From JAPOXR01 sp965221815 (GTDB taxonomy: Bacteria; Pseudomonadota; Alphaproteobacteria; Rhodobacterales; Rhodobacteraceae), in assembly GCA_965221815.1 (NCBI GenBank), contig OZ244915.1, forward strand, positions 1,178,001 to 1,242,000: a stretch of 64,000 bases of DNA. Direction: 5' to 3'. The position numbers were made by a program, and so were the translations under genes. Each line of letters opens with the position of its first letter. Positions within the stretch are counted from its first letter, which is position 1. This document shows, piece by piece, positions 33,480 through 42,776 of the stretch. The notes beneath the pieces are model-generated. The model did not search any database, was not told where the DNA came from, and saw nothing but the letters and a program-made list of their open reading frames with translations.

Positions 33480-34802
33480 TCACTGGAGATGGTCACTGGG
33501 CATCGGGGTCAGTTTGATCCGCGTAATTCGCTGTGACTCCCTGTTCAGGACTTCAAAACGGTAGCTGTGATAAATGAAGACCTGTGATTCCTCCGGAATG
33601 ATTTGTGCTTCATGGATCAGCAGCCCTGCAAGAGTGGTTGCAATATCTTCGGGCAGACGGAGGTCATAATCCCGGTTGAGATCGCGTATCGGCATTGCAC
33701 CACTCACCAGATAGCTGTCATCGACAACGACAACCGGTTCTGTTTCAGGGTCAAGATCATGTTCATCTGTAATATCGCCCACGATCTCCTCAAGAATGTC
33801 CTCGAGTGTAATCAGACCTTGCAGTGAACCATATTCGTCGACAACCAGAGCAAAATGTGACTCCTTTCTCAGGAATTCCCGCAATTGTTCGTCAAGTGAA
33901 GCCGTCTCCGGAACGAAATAAGGTGGTTTGGCAGACCAGGATTGCGCATCCGATGCAAGGGAATTGACGTGATCACTGCGTGCCAGGATTCGACTGATTT
34001 CAGAGAGAAGGTCTTTGGCATGAATAACACCGATAATTTCTTCGGTTCCCGCCCGATGGACCGGCAGGCGCGAATGGCCTGATGATGAGCAGGTCTTGAT
34101 GACAGACTCGAGCGAGGAGTCATCACTGATCATTTCAATTTCTGAACGATGTCGCATCACATCACGAACGATGAGGTTGCCAAGATCCAGGGCGCCCAGA
34201 ACGCGGTCACGATAGTCCTTACGAATGGCACCACTCGAATGCACCAGGGCAATCGTACCTGCGATTTCCTGTTGCGCGGCTTCAAACGGATTGGTGGAGT
34301 CACGCCGCACACCAAAGATTCGCAAGACAGCTTCAGCCAGATAACGCAGAACAGCAACGAGAGGGTGAAAAAGAAAGATAATCACCGAAATGATCGGTGA
34401 AACGAGGCGTGACGCCGCTTCAGGATGGGTAATTGAATAGGTTTTGGGTAACAGCTCGGCGAAAAACAGGATCAACAGCGTCATGACCAGCGTCGCCATT
34501 GCAACACCGGACTCACCCACGAGTTTGGTGAATAGACTGGTTGCAAGAGCAGCCGCAAGGATATTGACCAGATTGTTGCCAAGAAGAACAGCGCCGATCA
34601 GGCGCTCCCGGTTCGCCGTGATGCGCAGGGCGCGTGCTGCCGCCCGGTCGCCATCGTCGGCCCGCAGGCGCAATTTTCCGCGCGAGACTGAAGTCAGTGC
34701 GGTTTCGGAGCCCGAGAACAAGGCCGAGAGACAAACCAGTAAACCAATTGCGACAATGTAGATCCAAATGGATGCATCAGCCGGATTTGCGGTAGATTCC
34801 AT
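33480..34802 (-). CDS. HlyC/CorC-family transporter (CNNM, CBS pair, CorC domain)
   Basis: A 440-aa inner-membrane protein. The N-terminal CNNM/DUF21 domain (about residues 10-190) opens IYIVAIGLLVCLSALFSGSE and has several spans; two CBS domains follow (DLGNLIVRDVMRHRSEIEMI; HSRLPVHRAGTEEIIGVIHA; FALVVDEYGSLQGLITLEDI); the C-terminal CorC_HlyC domain carries DIATTLAGLLIHEAQIIPEE. Family members are linked to Mg/Co efflux and membrane integrity; the haemolysin label is historical. It follows xerD by 41 bases on the same strand. Confidence 0.92.
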   Translation of the reverse strand: MESTANPADASIWIYIVAIGLLVCLSALFSGSETALTSVSRGKLRLRADDGDRAAARALRITANRERLIGAVLLGNNLVNILAAALATSLFTKLVGESGVAMATLVMTLLILFFAELLPKTYSITHPEAASRLVSPIISVIIFLFHPLVAVLRYLAEAVLRIFGVRRDSTNPFEAAQQEIAGTIALVHSSGAIRKDYRDRVLGALDLGNLIVRDVMRHRSEIEMISDDSSLESVIKTCSSSGHSRLPVHRAGTEEIIGVIHAKDLLSEISRILARSDHVNSLASDAQSWSAKPPYFVPETASLDEQLREFLRKESHFALVVDEYGSLQGLITLEDILEEIVGDITDEHDLDPETEPVVVVDDSYLVSGAMPIRDLNRDYDLRLPEDIATTLAGLLIHEAQIIPEESQVFIYHSYRFEVLNRESQRITRIKLTPMPSDHLQ

Positions 34803-34843
34803 GATTTATCCTGCTTTTGGGTGAGCCTGTGGGTGATATGAAG

Positions 34844-35773
34844 TCAGTTGGAGACCTGTTTCGCCAGTGGATGATGCTGCAACACGAGTCCACGCAGTCT
34901 GTCGGCTGCCACATGCGTATATATTTCTGTCGTCGCGATATCAGAATGACCAAGCAGCACCTGGATTGTACGCAGGTCAGCACCATTTTCAAGCAAATGC
35001 GTGGCAAGGGCATGGCGCAGCGTATGGGGTGACACACGAGTCGGGTCCAGCCCCGCAGCAAGTGCTGCCTGTTTCACCACAGCGTAAATCTGATGGCGTG
35101 TGATATGTCCCAGCGGGCGATGTGACGGGAACAAAAAACGGGATATGTCGCCCTCACTGGTTGCGGCCAACAGGTCCAGCCATGTCGTAATCGCAGCACG
35201 GGCCGGCGTGGTCAATGGGACCAACCGCTCCTTGCCACCCTTGCCTTTGATCAACAACATTTCCGGATTTCCGCGGACCGATGCAGTCGGCATCTCGGCA
35301 AGTTCACTGACCCTTGCCCCCGTGGCATAGAAGAGTTCCATCAGGCAATGATTACGGGATCGGATGATCCGGGACTTGCCAATTGTTTTGCTGGCCTCCA
35401 GCAGACGATTGACCTCCTCGGGCAAGAGTATGGTGGGCAGGCGTTGGGCTGTTTTTGGGCTTGGCACGTGTCGCGAAGGGATATCGCGACGCCACCCTTC
35501 CTCGCAGACGAAGGCAAAGAATTGGCGAATGGCTGACAAGTGGCGGCGGCGAGTCGCTGCAGCAAGGCCAGCATGGGTCAAATTCGCCAGATAATCTTCA
35601 ATATCCTGACGATTCACCGTCTTGAAGTTGCGCCCCTTCGCCGCAAGAAACCCGGCAAAATGCTGAAGGTCACGGCCGTAGGCAAGACAGGTATTATGGG
35701 AAGCAGAACGTTCAGCCTGAGCGGCTTCAAGAAATGCCGCAATCCAACCTTTTGTTTCCTGATTCCCGTCCAT
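34844..35773 (-). CDS. xerD: Tyrosine recombinase XerD
   Basis: A 309-aa site-specific recombinase that resolves chromosome dimers at dif together with XerC. The SAM-like N-terminal domain (WIAAFLEAAQAERSASHNTC) is followed by the catalytic domain: YATGARVSELAEM (first Arg), IKGKGGKERLVPL (Lys), SPHTLRHALATHLLENGADL (His-x-x-Arg) and LLGHSDIATTEIYTHVAADR (His and the tyrosine nucleophile). All catalytic residues are present. I chose the ATG at 35773; an open frame upstream to 35938 overlaps the 44-aa gene. Position next to aroK matches other alphaproteobacteria. Confidence 0.93.
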   Translation of the reverse strand: MDGNQETKGWIAAFLEAAQAERSASHNTCLAYGRDLQHFAGFLAAKGRNFKTVNRQDIEDYLANLTHAGLAAATRRRHLSAIRQFFAFVCEEGWRRDIPSRHVPSPKTAQRLPTILLPEEVNRLLEASKTIGKSRIIRSRNHCLMELFYATGARVSELAEMPTASVRGNPEMLLIKGKGGKERLVPLTTPARAAITTWLDLLAATSEGDISRFLFPSHRPLGHITRHQIYAVVKQAALAAGLDPTRVSPHTLRHALATHLLENGADLRTIQVLLGHSDIATTEIYTHVAADRLRGLVLQHHPLAKQVSN

Positions 35774-35837
35774 TGAACTGCGGTCACTGGATTGACAACT
35801 TACCAAATGGGTGTTTCGCCCTCCTGAATCCTGGTGT

Positions 35838-35972
35838 TCAATCAGCAGGAATTTCAATCGGTATAACGATTGTTCCCGCGGGCGGCTGCAGATCGGCAAA
35901 AAAAGCATACCCGACAAGCACCACGGCTGAAATCGCAAAAAGTATGAGCAGCCAACGAATCAACCGCCACAT
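35838..35972 (-). CDS. 44-aa single-span membrane protein between aroK and xerD
   Basis: MWRLIRWLLILFAISAVVLV continues GYAFFADLQPPAGTIVIPIE IPAD. One membrane span is followed by a short periplasmic tail. A site GGGAG eight bases upstream supports translation. I recall short proteins of this kind ('...RLLRWLFxLLVLLALAYxGYAFxxDLxPP...') in the same place, between aroK and xerD, in other alphaproteobacteria, so it is probably a conserved gene of unknown function that is often missed because of its size. Confidence 0.6.
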   Translation of the reverse strand: MWRLIRWLLILFAISAVVLVGYAFFADLQPPAGTIVIPIEIPAD

Positions 35973-36148
35973 GATCACAACTCCCGATTTCGCTGATGTC
36001 CCGTCAGCGGGTCGATATCATGACAATACCGGAATCTTCCAGTGAATAATAATGTATGCTGATGTTGATCGTCGATCTGATGAGTCAGATTGCACAGCAG
36101 GTTTCCCTGCGATAGCGCGGTGATGCATTCCTGTGATGCGAGGTTGTC

Positions 36149-36715
36149 ATGCTCTACCATAATCGCCGATTAAACAGATCAATCGTTTTTGTCGGCATGA
36201 TGGGTGCCGGAAAAACCACAGTTGCCTGCGGCATTGCCCGCTTGTTCAACGTTCCCTTCAAGGACACCGATGTCGAGATTGAAAAGCAGGAGATGGCAAC
36301 AGTCAGGGAAATCTTTGCAACGCACGGAGAGACATATTTCCGAACAGTCGAACGACATGTCCTGCGGCGAGTCCTTGGTGGGCAACCGGCATCAATTGCA
36401 TTGGGAGGTGGCACCTATCTGGACCCAAGAAATCGCCGATATGTCGAGTCGCTGGCAGTCAGCGTTTGGCTCAAGGCCGACGAATCAGTTTTGTGGAATC
36501 GTGTCAAGCACAAGACGACACGCCCATTGTTGCAAACTGAAGATCCCCGCGCAACTCTTCGCACGCTGATTCGCGAGCGATCCCCGATCTATAAGCAAGC
36601 CCGAATCCATGTGATGGCAGAAGACAGGGCAATCAGGAACACAACCGTGCAAAAAGTCGCCAATCTGTTACTTTCAACATCTCAGGAGTTGGAGATTTTC
36701 ATTGAATGTAACTGA
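36149..36715 (+). CDS. aroK: Shikimate kinase
   Basis: Phosphorylates shikimate in the chorismate pathway. A 188-aa P-loop kinase: Walker A in FVGMMGAGKTTVACGIARLF, shikimate-binding DTDVEIEKQEMATVREIFAT (DxD), LGGGTYLDPRNRRYV (GGG), and the lid KTTRPLLQTEDPRATLRTLI. Its end overlaps aroB by 14 bases, so the two are coupled. Divergent from the xerD operon. Confidence 0.95.
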   Translation: MLYHNRRLNRSIVFVGMMGAGKTTVACGIARLFNVPFKDTDVEIEKQEMATVREIFATHGETYFRTVERHVLRRVLGGQPASIALGGGTYLDPRNRRYVESLAVSVWLKADESVLWNRVKHKTTRPLLQTEDPRATLRTLIRERSPIYKQARIHVMAEDRAIRNTTVQKVANLLLSTSQELEIFIECN

Positions 36716-37829
36716 AAAATCAGGACATTATGTCGATGTTGATCTCGGCGAACGCAGTTACCAAATCCACATTGGAAGCGGGTTGCTCGACCGGATCGGA
36801 GACAAGATTGTATCATTTCTTCCACGATCACATGTCATGGCGATTGTCGATGAGAATGCCGCAGAACATTATCTGAATCGTTTGTATGCAGCGCTGGATG
36901 CGGCTTCTATCAGCTGTGCGCATCTGGTGTTACCGTCCGGAGAGTCAACCAAATCGTGGAGTACACTGCAAACAACTGTCGAATGGCTGCTGGCTCAGCA
37001 GGTCGAACGACAGGATGTTATTCTGGGCTTTGGCGGCGGTGTCATCAATGATTTGAGTGGCTTTGCTGCCGCGATATTGCGGCGCGGCGTCGACCATATT
37101 CAACTGCCGTCAACATTGCTGGCTCAGGCTGACAGTTCGGTGGGGGGAAAGACAGGAATAAATTCACCGGTTGGAAAAAACCTGATCGGCAGTTTCCACC
37201 AGCCGCGTTTGGTCGTTTGTGATGTCGAACTTTTACGAACCTTGCCGCGGCGTGATTTTCTCGCGGGCTGTGCCGAAGTGGTGAAATACGGGTTGATCTG
37301 TGACCGTGATTTCTTCACCTGGCTTGAACAGAATGTCATGAATCTTCATGCAGATCAGTCTGAAACGCTGGTAGCGGCGCTACGGCGTTCCTGTGAAATC
37401 AAGGCAAAGCTCGTCGTTGAGGATGAGTGTGAGCGCGGTGCACGCGCATGGCTGAATCTTGGCCATACTTTCGGCCATGCACTGGAAACTGCGATCGGGT
37501 ACGGGGGCAATCTCTTGCACGGCGAAGCTGTCGCGATTGGATGTTGCCTTGCATTGGAACTCTCCTGTCGTCTGGGCCTTTGCCCACGCAGCGATGTTGT
37601 CAGGACCAGATCATTGTTTCGAAATCTGGGTATGAAGACGGAAATTCATGAAATTGATAATGCGATGATGACGGCTCCACGTCTCGTTGAACTCATGCAT
37701 CAGGACAAGAAGGTGGTTGGTGGTCGACTCAGATTCGTCTTGGTGAGGGAAATTGGTCATGCATTTCTCAGCGATGAGGTCGATTCCGAAACTCTGATCG
37801 CGCTTCTCAATGACTCGATGAATCCGTAA
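36702..37829 (+). CDS. aroB: 3-dehydroquinate synthase
   Basis: Second step of the shikimate pathway: converts DAHP to 3-dehydroquinate using NAD and Zn. A 375-aa enzyme with LPSGESTKSWSTLQ, the NAD-binding GFGGGVINDLSGFAAAILRR, PSTLLAQADSSVGGKTGINS, GKNLIGSFHQP and the zinc-binding NLGHTFGHALE and LLHGEAVAIG histidines. The start is a TTG (36702) with GGAG upstream, overlapping aroK. Confidence 0.95.
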   Translation: MNVTEKSGHYVDVDLGERSYQIHIGSGLLDRIGDKIVSFLPRSHVMAIVDENAAEHYLNRLYAALDAASISCAHLVLPSGESTKSWSTLQTTVEWLLAQQVERQDVILGFGGGVINDLSGFAAAILRRGVDHIQLPSTLLAQADSSVGGKTGINSPVGKNLIGSFHQPRLVVCDVELLRTLPRRDFLAGCAEVVKYGLICDRDFFTWLEQNVMNLHADQSETLVAALRRSCEIKAKLVVEDECERGARAWLNLGHTFGHALETAIGYGGNLLHGEAVAIGCCLALELSCRLGLCPRSDVVRTRSLFRNLGMKTEIHEIDNAMMTAPRLVELMHQDKKVVGGRLRFVLVREIGHAFLSDEVDSETLIALLNDSMNP

Positions 37830-37957
37830 CCACGGCTGATGTCGTATGCGGCAAATATGCCGACTGTTGAGACGATGACAGCAGTTGGCCAACAGTTCTC
37901 AACACGCATTCAATCTGTTAGGAGAGTTGCAAAACAGCAGGTGACACGAGGGCGAGA

Positions 37958-39406
37958 TTGCCAAAGATTATTCCCGTAGAAACATTCGATCTGGTGCTGT
38001 TTGGTGCGACTGGTGACTTGGCACGTCGTGAAATCATCCCATCGCTCTTTAGCGGGTTTCGTATTGGTCAGGTTCCGCCTGATTTTCGCCTGATTGGTGT
38101 CTCACGTTCGCAACTCAGCGATTCCGATTTTCGTAAATTGGCACAAAAGGCCATTTTTGAAACAAATGGCAAATCTGTTGCGGATGAGGTGTGCCTGGAG
38201 GCATTTCTTCAACGTCTCTGCTTTAGCCCATGTGATGCTTCAGGTGGTGCAGGATGGGATCAACTCGCCGCATGGTTGCGACCGGATGTTATACGGGCCT
38301 TTTATCTCTCAGTCAGCCCGGTCATCTTCGAGCCGATCGTCACCTCCATCAGCGCGGCCGACCTCGTACATGAAGATTCACGTATCGTGATCGAAAAACC
38401 TTTTGGGCAGGATCTGGAATCAGCGCAGCGGCTCAACCATATTCTCAAACAGGCCTTCAACGAGTCTCAGATTTATCGTATCGATCATTATCTTGGCAAG
38501 GAGACAGTCCAAAATCTGATGGCTCTGCGTTTTGCCAATATTCTGTTTGAACCCTTGTGGAATTCGCAGCATGTCGACCATGTACAAATAACCGTTTCGG
38601 AATCTGTTGGAATCAAGGGGCGCCAGGGATATTATGACAATGTCGGGGCGATGCGAGACATGGTACAAAACCATATCATGCAACTGTTGTGTCTGGTTGC
38701 CATGGAACCTCCTGCAACCTTTGAGCCCAATGCCGTGCGTGATGAAAAAGTTAAAGTTATTCGTGCCCTGCAGGATGTGACTGTAGACGATTTTGTCTGT
38801 GGACAATATGGAGAGGGCAGTGGTGAAGACGGTTATCTCACGGATTCTCGCCTTGACCACAGCACGACCGAGACCTTTGTGGCTCTCCGCTGCCGAGTCG
38901 GCAACTGGCGTTGGGCCAGCACACCATTTTACATCCGTACCGGAAAACGCCTTCGCGCACGGATGTCGGAGATCTCCGTGGTCTTCAAGAGTCCGCCACA
39001 CTCGATTTTTGGGCAGCGTGAGAGTCGCCGCAACAACGTTTTGACTATTCGTTTGCAGCCCAACGAAGGAATCACGATGCAGGTGACCATCAAGGAACCG
39101 GGACTCGGTGGCATGCGTTTGGCCGAAGTTCCGCTGGACATGAGTTTTGCCGACTCGCTGACTCCCGAGATTGGTGCGCTGAAAAATGCGTATGAACGAC
39201 TGATCATGGATGTCATTCGTGGTAACCAGACATTGTTTATGCGCAATGATGAGGTTGAGGCGGCATGGGAATGGACTGATCGCATTCTTTCTGCCTGGGA
39301 AAGTGAAGGTCGGCGGCCCGAAATCTATCCATCGGGCAGCGACGGACCGGCTGCTGCCGGCGCATTGATGGAATTTGGTCGTCAGTGGCGATCGATTCAG
39401 GAATAA
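37958..39406 (+). CDS. zwf: Glucose-6-phosphate 1-dehydrogenase
   Basis: Oxidises glucose-6-phosphate to 6-phosphogluconolactone with NADP. A 482-aa enzyme with the nucleotide loop DLVLFGATGDLARREIIPSL, IEKPFGQDLESAQRLN, the substrate-binding RIDHYLGKETVQNLMALRF and catalytic His in MVQNHIMQLLCLVAM. The start is a TTG (37958). It heads zwf-pgl-pgi, whose first two products feed the Entner-Doudoroff or pentose phosphate pathway; edd/eda are not in the window. Confidence 0.95.
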   Translation: MPKIIPVETFDLVLFGATGDLARREIIPSLFSGFRIGQVPPDFRLIGVSRSQLSDSDFRKLAQKAIFETNGKSVADEVCLEAFLQRLCFSPCDASGGAGWDQLAAWLRPDVIRAFYLSVSPVIFEPIVTSISAADLVHEDSRIVIEKPFGQDLESAQRLNHILKQAFNESQIYRIDHYLGKETVQNLMALRFANILFEPLWNSQHVDHVQITVSESVGIKGRQGYYDNVGAMRDMVQNHIMQLLCLVAMEPPATFEPNAVRDEKVKVIRALQDVTVDDFVCGQYGEGSGEDGYLTDSRLDHSTTETFVALRCRVGNWRWASTPFYIRTGKRLRARMSEISVVFKSPPHSIFGQRESRRNNVLTIRLQPNEGITMQVTIKEPGLGGMRLAEVPLDMSFADSLTPEIGALKNAYERLIMDVIRGNQTLFMRNDEVEAAWEWTDRILSAWESEGRRPEIYPSGSDGPAAAGALMEFGRQWRSIQE

Positions 39407-39458
39407 GACTTCCAGTCACGACTCGTCCAAAAGCGATTTTCAGTGAGGCTTTTTGCGA

Positions 39459-40136
39459 ATGAATCTCGTCGAATGTGTGAATTCTGACGAATGGATACGT
39501 CAATCGGTTGCCAAGATGTCCGGCATCCTTGAACAGGCACTGGAATCACGGGGCAGGGCCGTGATGATTGCCGCCGGCGGCACGACACCGGCTGATATCT
39601 ATGTGGCGCTGGGCAGGATTGATCTTGACTGGAGCGCCGTCACCATCATTCCTTCTGATGAACGCTGGGTGAACGCGACGTCCAATCGTTCCAATCTGTC
39701 AATGATCCAGCGGGCTCTGACGCGTGATAATCCAGCCAACAGTGCCAGCTTTCAACCGCTCTTTATGTCCGGTTCGAGTCCGGAAGAAGCGGCGCCGCGC
39801 CTGTCACAACAGGTCTCGCAACATGTTCCGACCGATCTGTGCGTCCTCGGTATGGGAGACGACAGACATACGGCCTCACTCTTTCCTGGAATGGATGGGC
39901 TGAAGACAGCCATGGCAGATGACGCCCCGATCGTTGTTCCTGCATCCATGCCGGTGACCGGTGAAAGCCGAGTCACATTGACATTGGCGACGTTGCGTCA
40001 ATCACAATGCGTGATCTTGTTGATAAGAGGAAGAAACAAACGTGTGGCCCTTCAGGTTGCGGGCGAGACTCCCAACCGGTTGACAAGTCCGGTGTCACCG
40101 CTTCTCCCGCAAGCGCACGTCTATTGGTCGGAGTGA
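39459..40136 (+). CDS. pgl: 6-phosphogluconolactonase
   Basis: Hydrolyses the lactone made by Zwf. A 225-aa DevB-type enzyme: ESRGRAVMIAAGGTTPADIY, ALGRIDLDWSAVTIIPSDER WV (SDERxV motif), then LCVLGMGDDRHTASLFPGMD (GMGxDGHxASxFP-like with Arg in place of Gly), and SRVTLTLATLRQSQCVILLI. Start ATG at 39459; a TTG two codons earlier is possible. It is immediately followed by pgi. Confidence 0.93.
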   Translation: MNLVECVNSDEWIRQSVAKMSGILEQALESRGRAVMIAAGGTTPADIYVALGRIDLDWSAVTIIPSDERWVNATSNRSNLSMIQRALTRDNPANSASFQPLFMSGSSPEEAAPRLSQQVSQHVPTDLCVLGMGDDRHTASLFPGMDGLKTAMADDAPIVVPASMPVTGESRVTLTLATLRQSQCVILLIRGRNKRVALQVAGETPNRLTSPVSPLLPQAHVYWSE

Positions 40137-40140
40137 ATCG

Positions 40141-41721
40141 ATGAGCCCTTGGCAAGAACTTGAGGCGGAACGAGAGCGCATATGCAAGGCGGAAATGGCG
40201 GGGCTTTTTGTTGCAGACCCGCAGCGTGCAAAGCGATTTTCCGTGACCGCTTGCGATCTCCTGTTCGATTTTTCCAAGACCCATATCGATGATGTCATAC
40301 TGACTCTCCTGCTCAGGCTTGTGGAAGAATGCGATGTCGCGGGACAGCGCGATCTGATGCTGAAAGGGTATCGAATCAATAGCAGTGAAGATCGGGCGGT
40401 TTTGCACACGGCTTTGCGTGAGCAGGATGGGCAGCAGCGTTTTGTCGATCATGTCGAGATTATGCCGGAGATTCACCAGACCCTGGCCGCACTGCGGTCT
40501 TTTGCCAGTGATGTCAGAAATGGCATCATTCGCGGCAGCGGGGGGTGCATTGAAAATGTGGTCAATATAGGAATTGGTGGTTCGCATCTCGGCCCGGAAA
40601 TGGCGTGTCGTGCCTTGTCATTCTGTACCGATGGTCCTCCTGCCCATTTCATTGCCAATATCGATGGTGCAGAGGCCCAAGAGGTTCTTGCCGGGCTCAA
40701 TCCGAAAACGACACTGGTGATTGTGGCCTCAAAGACATTTACAACCCTGGAAACCATGACCAATGCCGAGTCGGTTCGCCAATGGTTGCTGGCCGGGGGC
40801 GGGTCACTCACATCACAATTCGCAGCCGTTTCCTCCGATGTCGAGAAATGCAGGGATTTTGGAATTGCGCCCGAACGTGTCTTTGGTTTTGGCGATTATG
40901 TTGGTGGGCGCTATTCCGTTTGGGGTCCGGTCGGGCTGGCTTTGATGATTGCGATTGGTCCGCGGCGATTTCAGGAATTTCTGAACGGCGGGAATCAGAT
41001 GGATGGTCACTTTGCCACAGCGCCGGCAGCTCAGAATCTGCCGGTTTTGCATGCTCTCACGGGAATTTGGCATAATCAGGTTTGTCGTCATCGTGCCCGT
41101 GCAATCCTGCCTTATGATCGTCGGCTGCGGCGGTTACCTGCCTATCTCCAGCAGCTGATCATGGAATCCAATGGAAAGTCGGTAACACGGGATGGAAAAG
41201 CTGTTTCACATGGTTCGGCCGCAATCATCTGGGGTGAGCCGGGAACCAATGGGCAGCATGCCTTTTATCAGGCACTTCACCAGGGCACCCAAGTGATACC
41301 TTGTGAATTTCTTCTGGCGGCCCGTGGGCACGAAGACGATCTGTCACACCATCATGAGATTCTGATTGCCAATTGTCTGGCGCAATCAGAAGCCCTGATG
41401 ACCGGGCGACAGCCGGGTGGGGACAAGGAGCTGCATCGGAGATGTCCTGGAAGTCGCCCATCGACCACATTGGTCTACCCACAATTGTCACCATCAGTAC
41501 TGGGGCAGATCATTGCCATGAATGAACACAGCGTTTTTGTTGAAGGCGCGATCCTGGGGATCAACAGTTTTGATCAGTGGGGCGTCGAACTCGGAAAGGA
41601 AATTGCCCTGTCGTTGCTGGCATCTGTCGGAGCCGATACGGGTTCGCCACCGAGCAGCGGATCGACCGCAATGTTGTTGGATTATGTGCGGCAAGAGCGA
41701 AGTGCGCTTGCACCATCATGA
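40141..41721 (+). CDS. pgi: Glucose-6-phosphate isomerase
   Basis: Interconverts glucose-6-phosphate and fructose-6-phosphate. A 526-aa SIS-fold enzyme: VVNIGIGGSHLGPEMACRAL, VIVASKTFTTLETMTNAESV, DYVGGRYSVWGPVGLALMIA, QLIMESNGKSVTRDG (catalytic Glu), and GTNGQHAFYQALHQGTQVIP (catalytic His region). Starts four bases after pgl. Its C-terminal ELGKEIA motif (GVELGKEIALSLL) is present. Together with zwf and pgl it sets the split between glycolysis/gluconeogenesis and the oxidative route. Confidence 0.95.
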   Translation: MSPWQELEAERERICKAEMAGLFVADPQRAKRFSVTACDLLFDFSKTHIDDVILTLLLRLVEECDVAGQRDLMLKGYRINSSEDRAVLHTALREQDGQQRFVDHVEIMPEIHQTLAALRSFASDVRNGIIRGSGGCIENVVNIGIGGSHLGPEMACRALSFCTDGPPAHFIANIDGAEAQEVLAGLNPKTTLVIVASKTFTTLETMTNAESVRQWLLAGGGSLTSQFAAVSSDVEKCRDFGIAPERVFGFGDYVGGRYSVWGPVGLALMIAIGPRRFQEFLNGGNQMDGHFATAPAAQNLPVLHALTGIWHNQVCRHRARAILPYDRRLRRLPAYLQQLIMESNGKSVTRDGKAVSHGSAAIIWGEPGTNGQHAFYQALHQGTQVIPCEFLLAARGHEDDLSHHHEILIANCLAQSEALMTGRQPGGDKELHRRCPGSRPSTTLVYPQLSPSVLGQIIAMNEHSVFVEGAILGINSFDQWGVELGKEIALSLLASVGADTGSPPSSGSTAMLLDYVRQERSALAPS

Positions 41722-41916
41722 AGATGAGGAGTGGTCAGTTGAAATCTGCCAGCGGCGACAGGGTGCCAACAGCCAGTTTTGGTAACCCGTATATTTCTCT
41801 GCGGTGTGGCTGTTTCGCTGTGCCAATTGGTGTCAGTACGGTTCCGCGTGCGGGCCAGATTGTCAGCAGATTGCTCCGATCACCTGCGCCGGTGAACTGA
41901 AAATCTGGAAAATCGC

Positions 41917-42624
41917 ATGGTCGTCAGGCAGACATCCGGTCGCGGTGAGCGTGATCTGAAAGTTCGCGTGAAGTCAGCAAAAAACAGACCGATCGGGTCC
42001 ACCCGCTGGCTCGAGCGACAACTCAATGATCCTTATGTCAAGCGGGCCCGCCGCGAAGGTTGGCGCAGCCGTGCCGCTTATAAGTTAATGGAAATTGACG
42101 ACAAGTACCGCATCTTGCGCCCCGGAATGGTTGTTCTTGATCTGGGTTGCAAACCGGGCGGTTGGTGTCAGGTCGCTTCATTACGGGTCAATGCACTCGA
42201 AGAACAACAATCCGATTCCAAAGGGCGGGTGATCGGTATTGATCTCGAGACCACAGAACCTCTCGCAGGCGTGGACTTGTATGTGATGGATTTCTTGGAC
42301 GAAGACGCTGTGGAGCAAATTCATTCGATTCTGGGCACGGCACCGCACGTGATTTTGTCTGACATGGCCGCACCGATGATCGGTCACAAACAGACCGATC
42401 AGCTCCGCACCTTACTTCTGGCAGAAGCGACTTTTTCGTTGGCCTGCGAAATACTCGCCGCCAATGGATCCATGGTCGCTAAAGTCATGTCAGGAGGTGC
42501 ATCCCCGGATTTACAGAATAGGTTGAAGCAAGCTTTTCAAAAAGTCCATAATGTCAAGCCTCCCGCAAGCCGTGCGGGAAGTTCAGAGCGCTACGTTGTG
42601 GCCCAAGGCTTTCGTTTGCGGTGA
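41917..42624 (+). CDS. rlmE: 23S rRNA (uridine-2'-O-)-methyltransferase RlmE
   Basis: Methylates U2552 of 23S rRNA on assembled 50S subunits. A 235-aa FtsJ/RrmJ-type protein with the catalytic K-D-K set: YVKRARREGWRSRAAYKLME (Lys), VVLDLGCKPGGWCQVASLRV (SAM loop), ILSDMAAPMIGHKQTDQLRT (Asp), and NGSMVAKVMSGG (Lys). The basic N-terminal extension helps bind rRNA. The 195 bases before it hold a 60-codon frame (starting ATGA-overlapped with pgi) that I do not recognise and do not call. Confidence 0.94.
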   Translation: MVVRQTSGRGERDLKVRVKSAKNRPIGSTRWLERQLNDPYVKRARREGWRSRAAYKLMEIDDKYRILRPGMVVLDLGCKPGGWCQVASLRVNALEEQQSDSKGRVIGIDLETTEPLAGVDLYVMDFLDEDAVEQIHSILGTAPHVILSDMAAPMIGHKQTDQLRTLLLAEATFSLACEILAANGSMVAKVMSGGASPDLQNRLKQAFQKVHNVKPPASRAGSSERYVVAQGFRLR

Positions 42625-42776
42625 ACGGTGCTTGACTCTGCACCAAAGAGCAGTTTTTGCATCAGGGTGGCAGACAGTTACGGGGTGTCGATGGTTCGGA
42701 GAGGGATGGTCGATTTGGACTTCATAGAATTGCTCTGATCTGCGATACAGGGCAAATGGCATCGATGGAGCAAGGA

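Noticed and set aside
41718..41900. 60-codon frame overlapping the pgi stop by ATGA
   Set aside because: The overlap looks attractive, but the product has no known similarity and no conserved small gene is expected between pgi and rlmE; left uncalled.
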